NCBI RefSeq assembly: GCF_003797835.1
Contig: NZ_RKMF01000015.1
Span: 1-64,000 of the forward strand
Direction of reading: 5' to 3'
Length of the DNA: 64,000 nt
Source: Kocuria soli
Lineage (GTDB): Bacteria; Actinomycetota; Actinomycetes; Actinomycetales; Micrococcaceae
The notes below the pieces were generated by a model. That model did not search any database. It had not been told where the DNA came from and saw only the letters and a program-made list of their open reading frames with translations. Made by a program: the position numbers and the translations under genes. This document shows, one piece after another, positions 8,823 to 21,115 of the stretch (position 1 is the stretch's first letter; each line of letters opens with the position of its first letter).

Positions 8823-11405
8823 GTGAAGGCTATCCGCAGGTTCACCGTACGCACTGTCCTCCCCGAGTCGATTCGCCCTCTGAGCAGGCTCGCCAACAAC
8901 CTCCGCTGGTCGTGGCACAAGCCCACCGAACAGCTTTTCGCCGATCTCAACCCGCAGGCTTGGGACAGCGTCAACCACGACCCGGTCAAGTTGCTCGGCT
9001 CGTTGACGCGCGAAGAAATCCAACAGATCGCCCACGACCCGGAAACGGTCGAACACATCCGCGCGCTCGACGCCGACCTGGAGACCTATCTGACCGAGTC
9101 CCTCTGGTACCAGCAGGAACTCTCCGCAGACGCACCCAAGTCCATCGCCTACTTCTCCGCCGAATACGGCATCACCTCCGTTCTCCCGCAGTATTCCGGC
9201 GGCTTGGGCATCCTGGCCGGCGACCACCTCAAGACCGCCTCCGACATGGGCATCCCGATCGTCGGCGTCGGCCTGCTCTACCAGCACGGGTACTTCAAGC
9301 AGTCCCTGTCCCGCGACGCCTGGCAGCTCGAGAACTACCCGGTCCTGGACCCCGACGGACTGCCCCTGAGCCTCCTGCGCGAGGAGGACGGGACCCCGGC
9401 CCGCGTGGAGTTGCCGCTGCCCGACGGTCGGCGACTGCTCGCACAGATCTGGCGGGCCGACGTCGGTCGCGTGCCGCTGCTGCTGTTGGACTCCAACATC
9501 GCCGACAACGACGAACACGCACGTAACGTCACGGACCGCCTCTACGGCGGCGGCGGCGATCACCGGCTCCAGCAGGAACTGCTGCTCGGCATGGGTGGCG
9601 TGCGCGCCCTGCGCACCTTCTCCCGCCTGACCGGAGCACCGGAGCCCGAGGTCTTCCACTGCAACGAAGGCCACGCCGGGTTCCTGGGGATCGAACGGAT
9701 CTCCGAGCTCATGGCCCCTGGCGAGACCGGGGTTCCCATGTCCTGGGAAGAGGCCCTGACCGCCGTTCGTTCGGCTACCGTCTTCACCACGCACACTCCC
9801 GTGCCCGCAGGCATCGACCGCTTCGAGAAGGACCAGATCCACCGGTTCTTCTCTGCCGGTCTGGTCCCGGCGGTCCCCACTGCGAACGTTCTGGCGCTGG
9901 GCGATGAGAACTACGAAGGTGGCGACCCGAGCAAGTTCAACATGGCCGTCATGGGCCTGCGCCTGGCGCAGCGCGCCAACGGTGTGGCACAGCTGCACGG
10001 CAAGGTCTCGCGCGAGATGTTCGCCGGACTCTGGCCGGGATTCGACCACGACGAGGTCCCGATCAGCTCCGTGACGAACGGCGTCCACGTCCCGTCCTGG
10101 ATCGATCCGCGGATCGAGGAACTCGCGGTGGACCGCTCCCAGCCGGATCTCGCCTCCCGGTGGCGCGCCGTGCTCAAGGTCGACGACGCGAAGCTATGGG
10201 CCGTGCGTCGTGAACTCCGTGAAGCCCTGGTGGAAGACGTCCGCACGCGGCTGCGCGCGTCCTGGAAGAAGCGCGGCGCGGCCGACGCCGAACTCGGGTG
10301 GACCGAATCCGTGCTGGATCCGGATGTCCTGACCATCGGCTTCGCCCGTCGTGTCCCCACCTACAAGCGCCTGACCCTGATGCTGCGCGACCCTGAGCGG
10401 CTCAAGCGGCTGCTGCTGGATCCGCAGCACCCCGTCCAGCTGGTGGTCGCGGGCAAGTCGCACCCGGCCGACGAGATGGGCAAGCAGATGATCCGCGACC
10501 TGGTGAAGTTCACGGACGACCCCGAGGTCCGGCACCGGATCGTGTTCCTGCCCAACTACGACATCGCCATGGCCCGGACCCTGTTCCCGGGGTGCGACGT
10601 CTGGTTGAACAACCCGCTCCGCCCCCTCGAGGCCTGCGGAACCTCGGGCATGAAGGCCGCCATCAACGGGGGCCTGAACCTGTCCGTACTCGACGGGTGG
10701 TGGGACGAGATGTACGACGGCCAGAACGGTTGGGCCATTCCGACGGCGGACAACCGCGCCTCGACCGACGAACGCGACAACATCGAGGCGGCCGCACTCT
10801 ACGAGTTGATCGAGGACCACGTGGCGCCGCGGTTCTACGGTGAGAAGTCGGCCGACGGCGGTGACAACGTGCCCCACCAGTGGCTGGCCATGGTCAAGCA
10901 CACCCTCGCGACCCTCGGCCCCAAGGTGTCCTCCAAACGCATGCTCGAGAACTACGTCACGCAGCTCTACGTGCCCGCGGCCGACTCGGGGCGGAGTGTG
11001 GCGGCCGAGGACCACGCCGCGGCCCGTGTTGCGTCCAAGTGGACCGAGAATGTCCGGCGTCACTGGCAGGAGGTCCGGGTCGATCATGTTGAGGCCGACG
11101 CCGTGGCCGAGGTGCCGCAGATCGGCGACAACCTCACGGTGACCGCGTACGTGAACCTGGGCGAACTCGAGCCAACGGATGTGAACGTGGAAATCGGGTA
11201 CGGACGGGTTTCCGAGTCCGATCACATTCACGAGCGCAGCTTCGCGCGGCTGGACCAGGTGCGCAGCACCGACGACGGAAAGTGGGCTTTCACCGGTTCG
11301 ATCACGATCGACCGCTCCGGCCCGTTCGGGTACACGGTGCGGGTCCTCCCGCAGCACGAGTCCCTGACCAATAGGGCCGAACTGGGTCTGGTGGCCACGG
11401 CCTGA
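8823..11405 (+). CDS. glgP: Alpha-glucan (glycogen) phosphorylase
   Basis: A GT35 enzyme of 860 aa that releases glucose-1-phosphate from alpha-glucan. The actinobacterial-type opening KAIRRFTVRTVLPESI, the NLRWSWHKP block and the PLP-binding region EACGTSGMKAAINGG (Lys carries the cofactor) are clear. I chose GTG 8823 because homologues begin at this KA(I/L)RRFTVR motif and a -10 box lies six bases upstream; an ATG at 8742 would add 27 unrelated residues. Divergent from glgE. A strong terminator follows. Confidence 0.95.
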   Translation: MKAIRRFTVRTVLPESIRPLSRLANNLRWSWHKPTEQLFADLNPQAWDSVNHDPVKLLGSLTREEIQQIAHDPETVEHIRALDADLETYLTESLWYQQELSADAPKSIAYFSAEYGITSVLPQYSGGLGILAGDHLKTASDMGIPIVGVGLLYQHGYFKQSLSRDAWQLENYPVLDPDGLPLSLLREEDGTPARVELPLPDGRRLLAQIWRADVGRVPLLLLDSNIADNDEHARNVTDRLYGGGGDHRLQQELLLGMGGVRALRTFSRLTGAPEPEVFHCNEGHAGFLGIERISELMAPGETGVPMSWEEALTAVRSATVFTTHTPVPAGIDRFEKDQIHRFFSAGLVPAVPTANVLALGDENYEGGDPSKFNMAVMGLRLAQRANGVAQLHGKVSREMFAGLWPGFDHDEVPISSVTNGVHVPSWIDPRIEELAVDRSQPDLASRWRAVLKVDDAKLWAVRRELREALVEDVRTRLRASWKKRGAADAELGWTESVLDPDVLTIGFARRVPTYKRLTLMLRDPERLKRLLLDPQHPVQLVVAGKSHPADEMGKQMIRDLVKFTDDPEVRHRIVFLPNYDIAMARTLFPGCDVWLNNPLRPLEACGTSGMKAAINGGLNLSVLDGWWDEMYDGQNGWAIPTADNRASTDERDNIEAAALYELIEDHVAPRFYGEKSADGGDNVPHQWLAMVKHTLATLGPKVSSKRMLENYVTQLYVPAADSGRSVAAEDHAAARVASKWTENVRRHWQEVRVDHVEADAVAEVPQIGDNLTVTAYVNLGELEPTDVNVEIGYGRVSESDHIHERSFARLDQVRSTDDGKWAFTGSITIDRSGPFGYTVRVLPQHESLTNRAELGLVATA

Positions 11406-11420
11406 CTCCAGGAGTACGGC

Positions 11421-11464
11421 AACGGCCGTTCCGGGAATTTTCCCGGAACGGCCGTTCGCTTTTT
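11421..11464 (+). terminator. Rho-independent terminator, glgP/glgX
   Basis: Perfect 17-bp stem (11421-11437 with 11440-11456) followed by CGCTTTTT. Serves glgP on the plus strand; the stem can also serve convergent glgX. Confidence 0.9.
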
Positions 11465-11503
11465 GGTGGGTGCGACTGTGTCGGACACGTGGTGCGGACC
11501 GGG

Positions 11504-13709
<2,206 letters not shown>

Positions 13710-13720
<11 letters not shown>

Positions 13721-14717
13721 GACGCCGCGCAATCTCGTAGAGGGTGATGCCCACCGCCATGGACGCGTTGAGGGACTCCATGGCCGAGTCGATCGGGATG
13801 GACACGATCTGGTCGCAGTTCTCCGTGATCAGGCGGGAGAGGCCCTTGCCTTCGGAGCCGACGACCACGAGCAACGGTTCGGTGGCCAGTTTCAGACCCG
13901 GGAGGTCGACGTCGCCTCCGCCGTCGAGACCCACTACGAAGTACCCGTTGGCCTTGGCCTTCTCCACCGCACGGTTGAGGTTGGTGGCCTTGCCGACGGG
14001 CACCCGGGCGGCAGCGCCCGCACTGGTCTTCCAGGCGGTTGCGGTCACCCCGGTCGAACGTCGCTCCGGGAGGATCACGGCATCGCCGGCGAAGGCGGAG
14101 ACGCTGCGGATGATGGCACCCAGGTTCCGGGGGTCGGTGATGCCGTCCAGGGCCACCACCAGCGGCGGGCGGCCGTCCTCCCCCTGGGCGCGGTCCTGCC
14201 ACTGGCCCATGACGGACTCGAGCAGGTCATCGGCGTCCTCGTACTCGTACGGCGGCACCTGGAGCACGACCCCCTGATGCACGGCGTCCTCGGTCAAGCG
14301 ATCGAGTTCGGGCTTGGTGGCCTCGAGCACCGGCACGTTCGCCTCGGCGCACAGCTTGAGCGTCTCCCGGATCCGGTCGTCGACCTCCATCCTGGTCGCG
14401 ATGAACAGCGTCTTGGCCGGGATGCCCGAGCGCAGCGACTCGAGCACGGAGTTGCGTCCGGTCACCAGGTCCTCGGTCTTGCCGGGCCCGCGGCGGTTGT
14501 GGGTCTTCGCCGGTCCGCGGTCGGCGGCACCTTTGGGGCGCGCTGCGTTGCGGCGCTCGGCGGCCTTCTTCATCTTGTGAGCCTTGTGGTACGGCCGGTC
14601 CTCGGCCTTGGGGGTGGGGCCCTTGCCTTCGAGACGACGGCGTCCGTGACCCCCGGTTCCCACGCTGGGCCCCTTCTTCTTGCTGTTGCCCGCGCCCGGT
14701 CGTCGACCTGCTGCCAT
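13710..14717 (-). CDS. rlmB: 23S rRNA 2'-O-ribose methyltransferase, RlmB/TrmH (SpoU) family
   Basis: A 335-aa SPOUT methyltransferase that methylates the 2'-O of a guanosine in 23S rRNA (G2251 in E. coli). It has a Lys/Arg-rich N-terminal tail of about 85 residues, a substrate-binding domain from GRNSVLESL, and the three SpoU motifs: NLGAIIRSVSAF, VVGSEGKGLSRLI and IPIDSAMESLNASMAVGI. Start at ATG 14717 (MAAGRRPG) is typical for actinobacterial RlmB; upstream codons overlap the cysS end region without conservation. Follows cysS by about 100 nt, a conserved arrangement. Confidence 0.92.
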
Positions 14718-14818
14718 TGTCCTCATCCCGCCTGTTCGTCCGGCCCCGTGTTCCGTGGAGGCCTCGGTTGCTCGCCGTGCTCGGTCCGTGTCGTGCTGTG
14801 TCGGCCCTGGATCGGGTG

Positions 14819-16279
14819 TCAGCCCAGGGTCCAGGTGGACCCGTTCGCACCGTCGGCCACGCTCACACCGGCGGCCGACAGAGTATCCCGCAACCGGTCG
14901 GCTTCCGCCCAATCCTTGTCCGCCCGGGCCGCGGCCCTGCGATCCAGAAGGTCCCGGACCAGGTGGTCCAGTGCAGCGTGCTCACCCCCACCGGCGGTGC
15001 CCTCCAGGTCCATGAGCTGACGCAGCCCCAGGATCTCGGTCATGGCCGCAACGGCACGCGCCTGGGAGGCCGCCACACCGTCGTGCTCCTGGTCGCTGTT
15101 CCCACCGGCCTGCTCACCGTGGAGCACGGCGTTGCCCTGCCGTACGGCGTCGTGCAGGGCGCCGAGAGCGCGCGGCACGTTGAGGTCGTCGTCCATGGCC
15201 TCGGCAAAGGCCTCCGGCACGTCCTCGGCCGTCCAGGTCAGGTCCAGTCCGGCCTCCGCGGCGGCCTTGAGGAAGGCCTCGACGCGTTCGACGGCGGCCG
15301 TGGCCTCCTCCAGGGACGTCGGGCGGTAGTCGAGCACGGACCGGTACTGGGCCTGGCCCAGGTAGTAACGCACGGCAAGGGGCCGAGCCAACCGGAGCAT
15401 CTCGTCCGGGGCGATCGTGTTGCCGATGGACTTGGACATCTTGTCGCCCTCGTAGGTGACCAGGCCGTTGTGCAACCAGAAGTTCGCGAACCCGCGTCCG
15501 GCCGCCGCGGACTGGGCCAGTTCGTTCTCGTGGTGCGGGAAACGCAGGTCCAGTCCGCCGCCGTGGATGTCGAAGGTCTCGCCCAGGTACTTGCCCGCCA
15601 TCGCCGAGCACTCAAGGTGCCACCCCGGGCGTCCTCGGCCCCAGGGCGAATCCCAGGACGCGGTCTGCGGGTCTCCGTCCTTGTGTCCCTTCCACAGGGC
15701 GAAGTCACGCGGGTCGCGCTTGCCGCGCGGATCGGCGTCGGGGGCGTCCTGCATGTCCTCGACGCGTTGCCGGGTCAGTTCGCCGTAACGGGGCCAGGAA
15801 CGCACGTCGAAGTAGACGTCGCCGGATCCGTCCTGAGCCGGGTAGGCGTGACCGGCATCGATGAGCTCCGCGATCAGTTCGTGCATCTCCGGCACGTGGC
15901 CCGTTGCGCGGGGCTCGTAGGTCGGGTCCTCGATGCCCAGAGCGGCGTAGGCCTGGGTGAAGACCTTTTCGAACCGGTAGGCCAGCGCCCACCAGGGTTC
16001 GAGGGGGTGCTCGCCGTCGAAGTCCTCCCGGTAGGAGGCCGCCGAGTTCGTCAGGATCTTGTCGTCGATGTCCGTGACGTTGCGGACCGAGGTGACCCGG
16101 TACCCGCGGAAGCGCAGCCATCGGCTCAGGATGTCGAACACGAGTGCCGAGCGGACGTGGCCGATGTGGGGTCGGCCCTGCACGGTGGCGCCGCAGTAGT
16201 AGAGCCTGGCCTCCCCCGGGTGGACGGGCGTGAAGTCGCGGACGGAGGCGGTCGCAGTGTCGTAGAAGCGCAAGGTCAC
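14819..16279 (-). CDS. cysS: Cysteinyl-tRNA synthetase
   Basis: A 486-aa class I aminoacyl-tRNA synthetase that charges tRNA-Cys. Motifs: YYCGATVQGRPHIGH (zinc Cys and the HIGH signature) and DKMSKSIGN (KMSKS), plus WHLECSAM and FPHHENELAQS zinc ligands. I chose GTG 16279 (VTLRFYDTATASV), the usual start for this family; the open frame extends 29 codons further but those residues are not like CysS. The mycothiol ligase MshC is a paralogue, but placement between ispF and rlmB and the full anticodon-binding C-terminus point to CysS. Confidence 0.95.
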   Translation of the reverse strand: MTLRFYDTATASVRDFTPVHPGEARLYYCGATVQGRPHIGHVRSALVFDILSRWLRFRGYRVTSVRNVTDIDDKILTNSAASYREDFDGEHPLEPWWALAYRFEKVFTQAYAALGIEDPTYEPRATGHVPEMHELIAELIDAGHAYPAQDGSGDVYFDVRSWPRYGELTRQRVEDMQDAPDADPRGKRDPRDFALWKGHKDGDPQTASWDSPWGRGRPGWHLECSAMAGKYLGETFDIHGGGLDLRFPHHENELAQSAAAGRGFANFWLHNGLVTYEGDKMSKSIGNTIAPDEMLRLARPLAVRYYLGQAQYRSVLDYRPTSLEEATAAVERVEAFLKAAAEAGLDLTWTAEDVPEAFAEAMDDDLNVPRALGALHDAVRQGNAVLHGEQAGGNSDQEHDGVAASQARAVAAMTEILGLRQLMDLEGTAGGGEHAALDHLVRDLLDRRAAARADKDWAEADRLRDTLSAAGVSVADGANGSTWTLG

Positions 16280-16376
16280 GCGGGCAAGTCTATCGACCCC
16301 GGGGTCGGCCCGGTGGGCCGCCCTCACCCTCCGGTCGCCTGGACCGTGCGGGAACCCGCTCGGCACCCGCCCCGGG

Positions 16377-16892
16377 TCAGGGCGTGGGGATCACCAAGGC
16401 GGTGGCCACAGCGGTCAGGCCCTCGCCACGTCCGGTGAATCCCAGGTGGTCGGAGGTCGTGGCGGACACGGTCACGGAGCACCCGGCAGCGCGGGTGAGG
16501 GCGGCTTGGGCTTCGTCCCGGCGGGGTGCGAACTTGGGCTTCTGGCCGACGAGTTGCACGGCGATGTTCCCGGGGGTGAACCCCGCCCGACTGACGATCT
16601 CGGCCGCCTCCGCGAGGATCCGCAGCCCGGAGGCGCCCTTCATGTCGGGGCGGTCCACCCCGAAGTTCGAGCCCAGGTCTCCGCACCCGGCGGCGGAGAA
16701 CAAGGCGTCCGCGGCCGCGTGGGCGACGACGTCGCCGTCCGAGTGTCCGGACAGCCCGCGCTCCCCCGGCCAGTACAGGCCCGCGAGCCACAGGGGCACC
16801 AGCCCGTCCTCGGCTGCGGCGCACTCCTGGTCATCGGCAAAGGCGTGCACGTCCACGGCGATTCCCGTGCGGGGCAGTACCGGTTCGGTCAC
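16377..16892 (-). CDS. ispF: 2-C-methyl-D-erythritol 2,4-cyclodiphosphate synthase
   Basis: A 171-aa enzyme of the non-mevalonate isoprenoid pathway that cyclises CDP-ME-2-phosphate. The metal-binding DVHAF and the [16 protein letters not shown] signature are present, and the C-terminal [17 protein letters not shown] is typical. Overlaps ispD by 4 nt, so the two consecutive pathway enzymes are translationally coupled. Confidence 0.95.
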   Translation of the reverse strand: MTEPVLPRTGIAVDVHAFADDQECAAAEDGLVPLWLAGLYWPGERGLSGHSDGDVVAHAAADALFSAAGCGDLGSNFGVDRPDMKGASGLRILAEAAEIVSRAGFTPGNIAVQLVGQKPKFAPRRDEAQAALTRAAGCSVTVSATTSDHLGFTGRGEGLTAVATALVIPTP

Positions 16893-17674
16893 GGTCGGGG
16901 CTCCGTCCTGTTCAGCGTTCTGGCCAGCAGCGCCTCGGCGAGGACCAGGTCCAAGGGGCGGGTGATCTTCAGGGCGGCGTCATCCCCCGCAACGGTGTGG
17001 ACGGTGCGGTCGGAGAACTTCTCCACCAAGGAGGCATCGTCCGTGACGGAGACCTCCGGGTGGTCTGCGGCGGCGTCGTTGACCGCCAACAGGAGATCCC
17101 AGTCAAAGCCTTGCGGGGTCTGAACAGCGCGGAGGCCGCTGCGATCGACCACGCCCTGACAAGCACCCGTTCCATCCACCGCACGGATGGTGTCCACGAC
17201 GGGGAGGACCGGGATCACCGCCTCCTGACCGTCCACCAGCGCTCGGGCAACCCTGGCGAACACCTCCGTGGGTGCAAGACACCGGGCGGCGTCGTGCACC
17301 AGAACGCCCCGGGGTCGGCACCCGAGGGCGCGGAGGTGCTCCAGGGCGTTGCGCACGCTGTCCGCACGATCGGCACCGCCGGTCACAGCGACAGCGCCCT
17401 GGCTGCGAGCAACGTCCGTCAGGCCGGTGTCCCCGGCGGGCACAGTGACCACCACGGGGCCTTCGTCCCAGTCGCCGTCGTCGGCGGTCACACCGGAGGT
17501 GGTGATGCCGGTGAGGCAGTGTTCCAGGATCGTGCGGTCACCCACCCGGACCAAGGCCTTGGGGATGCCCTGCCCCAGCCTGGTTCCGGATCCTGCCGCA
17601 ACGACGACGACGGCGAACCCACCGGGAATGGGTGGGTTCGCCGTCGTCTGAACTCGTGGTGGCTGTGGCGTCAT
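16889..17674 (-). CDS. ispD: 2-C-methyl-D-erythritol 4-phosphate cytidylyltransferase
   Basis: A 261-aa nucleotidyltransferase that makes CDP-methylerythritol from MEP and CTP. The CTP-binding [20 protein letters not shown] (about residues 22-41), [18 protein letters not shown] and the final [17 protein letters not shown] are characteristic. About 17 N-terminal residues precede the Rossmann start, so a downstream start is possible. Lies 57 nt after carD and overlaps ispF. Confidence 0.95.
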   Translation of the reverse strand: MTPQPPRVQTTANPPIPGGFAVVVVAAGSGTRLGQGIPKALVRVGDRTILEHCLTGITTSGVTADDGDWDEGPVVVTVPAGDTGLTDVARSQGAVAVTGGADRADSVRNALEHLRALGCRPRGVLVHDAARCLAPTEVFARVARALVDGQEAVIPVLPVVDTIRAVDGTGACQGVVDRSGLRAVQTPQGFDWDLLLAVNDAAADHPEVSVTDDASLVEKFSDRTVHTVAGDDAALKITRPLDLVLAEALLARTLNRTEPRP

Positions 17675-17731
17675 GGCGCGGGAGTCAGCAGGTCCGCCGT
17701 CGGAGACGGTGACCGTGCGTGATCGAGCGGA

Positions 17732-18214
17732 TCAGGCCGCCAGGACGTCGTCGAGGCGCTTCTCTGCCTCTTCTTCGTCGATGTCCTTGGCCAGCGCCAG
17801 CTCCGAGGTCAGGATGTGACGAGCCTTGGTGAGCATGCGCTTCTCGCCAGCGGACAGGCCACGGTCCTTGTCCCGCCGCCAGAGGTCACGGACGACTTCC
17901 GCAACCTTGAGCACGTCACCGGAGGCGAGCTTTTCCACGTTGGCCTTGTAGCGACGCGACCAGTTGCTGGCTTCCTCGACGTCCTGCGCCTGCAGGACCG
18001 CGAAGACCTCCTTGAGGCCTTCTTCGTCGACGACGTCGCGGACGCCCACCAGGTCGACGTTCTCCGCGGGTACCTCGATCACCAGATCACCTTGGGTGAC
18101 CTTGAGCTTGAGGTACATCTTCTCTTCGCCCTTGATGGTGCGGGTCTTGATCTCTTCGATCAGTGCCGCCCCGTGGTGGGGGTAGACGACTGTCTCGCCA
18201 ACCTCGAAAACCAT
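17732..18214 (-). CDS. carD: CarD-family transcriptional regulator
   Basis: A 160-aa RNA polymerase-binding global regulator that stabilises the open complex, notably at rRNA promoters. The N-terminal Tudor-like RNAP-interaction domain ([21 protein letters not shown]) and the helical C-terminal DNA-binding domain with a W in [20 protein letters not shown] are clear. ATG 18214 is preceded by AAGGGG. First gene of the carD-ispD-ispF-cysS-rlmB series, as in many actinobacteria. Confidence 0.96.
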   Translation of the reverse strand: MVFEVGETVVYPHHGAALIEEIKTRTIKGEEKMYLKLKVTQGDLVIEVPAENVDLVGVRDVVDEEGLKEVFAVLQAQDVEEASNWSRRYKANVEKLASGDVLKVAEVVRDLWRRDKDRGLSAGEKRMLTKARHILTSELALAKDIDEEEAEKRLDDVLAA

Positions 18215-18239
18215 GTTTTGTGCCCCTTTCCGACGACCG

Positions 18240-18245
18240 ATTCTA
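18240..18245 (-). promoter_or_regulatory. Likely -10 box of carD
   Basis: TAGAAT on the minus strand, 25 nt before the carD ATG, leaving room for a short leader with an AAGGGG ribosome binding site. The -35 region (GGAAAC about 17 nt upstream) is not a housekeeping consensus. Confidence 0.4.
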
Positions 18246-18424
18246 GCACGGGGCTTCGGCGTGTTTCCGGGCGTCCGCGGGCAGCGATCGGCCCCGGCCC
18301 GGACGTTCGAACCATGTAGCGGCCTGCAACCTGTGCTGCCATCCGGGTCTCGGATGCGGACGAACCGTCGTCAAGCGGATAGCATGAGATTCAAAAGACA
18401 TCGAACCGTCGAGGAGTTCGCGCC

Positions 18425-18964
18425 GTGAACATCGCCGCCCGCAAGCAGGTCAGGATGGTTGGCCTGTGTGCTGCAGTTGTCGCAGCCACCGTGTCAGTGA
18501 CCGGTTGCTCGTACGTCAACCCCGAAGCCACCACGTTGGAGTACTCGGGTTCGGACGGCTTGGTGGAGAAGATCGACGACGTCTCACTGAACAACATCCT
18601 GATCGTTGCCAAGTCGGAGCAGGATCCCGGCCGCGTCCTGGGCACCGTGGTCAACGATTCGGACCAGGACATCACGCTGGAGCTGAAGACCTCCGAAGCC
18701 AACGCGCAGATCGAGGTCCCGGCGGACAGCGAGACGCGGCTCGAGGACACCGACAACCAGACCTTGCTGGAACCCGCCGGAGCCCAGCCCGGTGAGATGG
18801 TCGAGGTCACCTTCACCACCGACGGCGGTTCCCTGACCAAGTCCGTCCCGGTTCTGGACCACACGTTCCCGCGCTACGCGGAGTACATCCCGGGCGGGGC
18901 GCCGTCCACGCCGGGCAACCCGTCCAACACCCCGGCCCCGGAGGGTGAAGAAGGCGGGCACTGA
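18425..18964 (+). CDS. Putative secreted lipoprotein of unknown function
   Basis: A 179-aa protein with a basic N-terminus, a hydrophobic stretch VGLCAAVVAATVSVTGC ending in a lipobox (VTGC), so it is predicted to be exported and lipid-anchored. The mature part is acidic and beta-rich, resembling small exported lipoproteins encoded near phosphate-regulation genes in actinobacteria. The C-terminus is Pro/Gly rich. GTG start with GAGGAG 8 nt upstream. Divergent from carD; ends at a strong terminator shared with regX3. I do not recognise a specific function. Confidence 0.75.
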   Translation: MNIAARKQVRMVGLCAAVVAATVSVTGCSYVNPEATTLEYSGSDGLVEKIDDVSLNNILIVAKSEQDPGRVLGTVVNDSDQDITLELKTSEANAQIEVPADSETRLEDTDNQTLLEPAGAQPGEMVEVTFTTDGGSLTKSVPVLDHTFPRYAEYIPGGAPSTPGNPSNTPAPEGEEGGH

Positions 18965-18993
18965 CCCGTCTGCGCATCGCACTCCTACGCTTC

Positions 18994-19044
18994 GACGAAG
19001 GCCGGGGAGGAACCCACTGGATGGGTTCCTCCCCGGCCTTCGTC
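18994..19044. terminator. Bidirectional terminator hairpin
   Basis: Perfect 23-bp stem (18994-19016 with 19022-19044) and 5-nt loop between the convergent lipoprotein and regX3 genes. It can stop transcription from both sides. Confidence 0.85.
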
Positions 19045-19100
19045 GTGCCCGCACCCAGCGACGGAGCGCTCAGGGTTGCGCGGCGCTCAGGCGCAAGGGT

Positions 19101-19781
19101 TCACAGTTCGAACTTGTACCCCAGGCCACGGACCGTGACCAGGTGTTTGGGATCCGAGGGGTCCGGCTCGATCTTGGAGCGCAGACGTTTGACGTGGACG
19201 TCCAGAGTCTTGGTGTCGCCGACGTAGTCGGAACCCCACACGCGGTCGATCAGCTGGCCGCGGGTCAGCACCCGACCGGCGTTGCGCAGCAGCATCTCGA
19301 GCAGCTCGAACTCCTTGAGGGGCATGCTGATGTCCTCGCCCGCGACGCTGACCACGTGGCGTTCGACGTCCATCCGGACCGGTCCGGCGGCCACCGTGGC
19401 CGTCTCCACCTCCTCGGGTTCGGTACGACGACGCAGCACGGCCCGGATCCGGGCGACGAGCTCGCGGGAGGAGTAGGGCTTGGTCACGTAGTCGTCCGCG
19501 CCCAGCTCGAGGCCCACGACCTTGTCGATCTCCGCGTCCTTGGCGGTGAGCATGATGATGGGCACTGCGGAGCGTTGGCGGATCTGACGGCAGACCTCGG
19601 TTCCTGACTGGCCCGGGAGCATGAGGTCCAGAAGGATCAGGTCGGCCCCGGCGCGTTCGAATTCGCTGACGGCGTCGAGGCCGTTGTCCACGACCTCGGT
19701 CTCGAACCCCTCACGACCGAGCAGGTAGGACAGGGGATCCGACAGGGATTCCTCGTCTTCGACGATCAGGATCCGGGTCAT
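19101..19781 (-). CDS. regX3: Two-component response regulator, RegX3/PhoP type
   Basis: A 226-aa OmpR-family regulator. The receiver domain has the acidic pair (VEDEES), phospho-acceptor Asp in LILLDLMLPG and the LTAKD lysine; the C-terminal winged helix includes LTRGQLIDRVWG and TLDVHVKRLRSKIE. Its start overlaps the senX3 stop by 4 nt. With senX3 and divergent phoU this is the actinobacterial phosphate-limitation regulator, though the RegX3 or PhoP name cannot be separated by sequence alone. Confidence 0.93.
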   Translation of the reverse strand: MTRILIVEDEESLSDPLSYLLGREGFETEVVDNGLDAVSEFERAGADLILLDLMLPGQSGTEVCRQIRQRSAVPIIMLTAKDAEIDKVVGLELGADDYVTKPYSSRELVARIRAVLRRRTEPEEVETATVAAGPVRMDVERHVVSVAGEDISMPLKEFELLEMLLRNAGRVLTRGQLIDRVWGSDYVGDTKTLDVHVKRLRSKIEPDPSDPKHLVTVRGLGYKFEL

Positions 19782-21043
19782 CGTAGTTCTCCGTTCGCGT
19801 CTTGGTTGGTCATCGGCGCCGCGAGCTCTCCGGCACCGCGGTCGGTCGGTTGGTTCCTTGCGGGCTGCGGTGGTTCGCCGGGCTTCTCGGTCCCCTCGGC
19901 CGCTTGATCGAGGGCGTCCATGTCCTCCATGACCGGAACCGACAGAGTGAAGGTGGAGCCCTGCCCTTCCCGGGACCAGACCGTGACCTCACCGCCGTGC
20001 TGCTGCATCACGTGCTTGACGATGCTCAGTCCCAGCCCGGTGCCGCCGGTCTGCCGCGAGCGCGCCGCGTCCACGCGGTAGAAGCGCTCGAAGATCCGTT
20101 CCTGCTCCTCTTCGGAGATGCCGGGGCCTTGGTCGGTCACGGAGATCTGGATCATGCCCTCGCGCTCCCGGACACCCACCCCCACGCGTGTTGCGGGCGG
20201 CGAGTAGCGGATGGCATTGTCGATCAGGTTGCGCAGGGCGGTGGTGAGCAGGTCGGCGTCGCCGAAGGCCTGGGCCTGGACCTGCCCGCCCACGACGATC
20301 TTGATCTCGCGCGACTCAGCGGTGAGGCGGTTCCGGTCCACGGCCTCACCGATGACCCGGTCCAGGTCCACGGGGCGGCCCGCCGCGACGACGTCGGTGC
20401 CCTGCAGGCGGGAGAGTTCCATGATGTCCTGCACCAGCGCGGTCAGGCGTTCTGACTCCTTGTGCAGGCTCTGGGTGAAGTGACGGATGGCGTCGGGATC
20501 GTCGGCGGCGTCGCCGATGGCTTCGGACAGCAGGCGGATGGCACCCACGGGGGTCTTGAGTTCGTGCGACACGTTGGCCACGAAGTCGCTGCGCACGGAC
20601 TGTGCCCGGACGATCTCCGTCTGGTCCTCCGCGAGCAGCAGGACGTACTCGTCGCCTAGGATCGCCACGCGCACGTCCAGGACCGTGGCACCGGAGTGGT
20701 TGGGACCGCGTCCGAGTTCCAGGCGGTATTCCTCCGTCACTCCCGTGGCCCGCACGGACCGGATCATCTTCAGCAAGTCCTCCTGGGCCACGGAGTATCC
20801 GCGCACCAGTCCGAAGGCGTAGGCGGCCGGTGATGCCCTGACAACACCGTCCACACCGTCCACCACCACGTAGGCCTGTCCGATCACGGACAGCACGTCG
20901 GCGGCTCCATCGGGCAGGCCCGGTTCGTCGATCTCCAGTGCGTCCGCACGGCGACGGGGGGTCCCCCGGAGCACCAGGAGACCGCTCAGGCCAAGCAGCA
21001 GGCCGATGAGCCCGGAGACGGCGGCGACGACGGATGAGTCCAC
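19778..21043 (-). CDS. senX3: Phosphate-sensing histidine kinase, SenX3/PhoR type
   Basis: A 421-aa membrane kinase. Two short hydrophobic segments in the first 26 residues form the membrane anchor, then a PAS-like region, the H-box FVANVSHELKTPVGAI, N-box NLIDNAIRYSPP, G1 DQGPGIS and G2 GTGLGLSIV. A Pro/Glu-rich C-terminal tail of about 45 residues is extra. GTG start at 21043 with TACTCT 7 nt upstream suggests a leaderless message. Partner of the overlapping regX3 gene. Confidence 0.93.
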   Translation of the reverse strand: MDSSVVAAVSGLIGLLLGLSGLLVLRGTPRRRADALEIDEPGLPDGAADVLSVIGQAYVVVDGVDGVVRASPAAYAFGLVRGYSVAQEDLLKMIRSVRATGVTEEYRLELGRGPNHSGATVLDVRVAILGDEYVLLLAEDQTEIVRAQSVRSDFVANVSHELKTPVGAIRLLSEAIGDAADDPDAIRHFTQSLHKESERLTALVQDIMELSRLQGTDVVAAGRPVDLDRVIGEAVDRNRLTAESREIKIVVGGQVQAQAFGDADLLTTALRNLIDNAIRYSPPATRVGVGVREREGMIQISVTDQGPGISEEEQERIFERFYRVDAARSRQTGGTGLGLSIVKHVMQQHGGEVTVWSREGQGSTFTLSVPVMEDMDALDQAAEGTEKPGEPPQPARNQPTDRGAGELAAPMTNQDANGELR

Positions 21044-21050
21044 GGCACCT

Positions 21051-21056
21051 AGAGTA
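21051..21056 (-). promoter_or_regulatory. -10 element of a likely leaderless senX3 transcript
   Basis: TACTCT on the minus strand, 7 nt before the GTG of senX3. There is no Shine-Dalgarno. Confidence 0.45.
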
Positions 21057-21115
21057 AGCGGCCGAACTACCCGGTGGGGGCAGAACCACCCCCGTGGGGA
21101 CCCCGCGCGTCACCT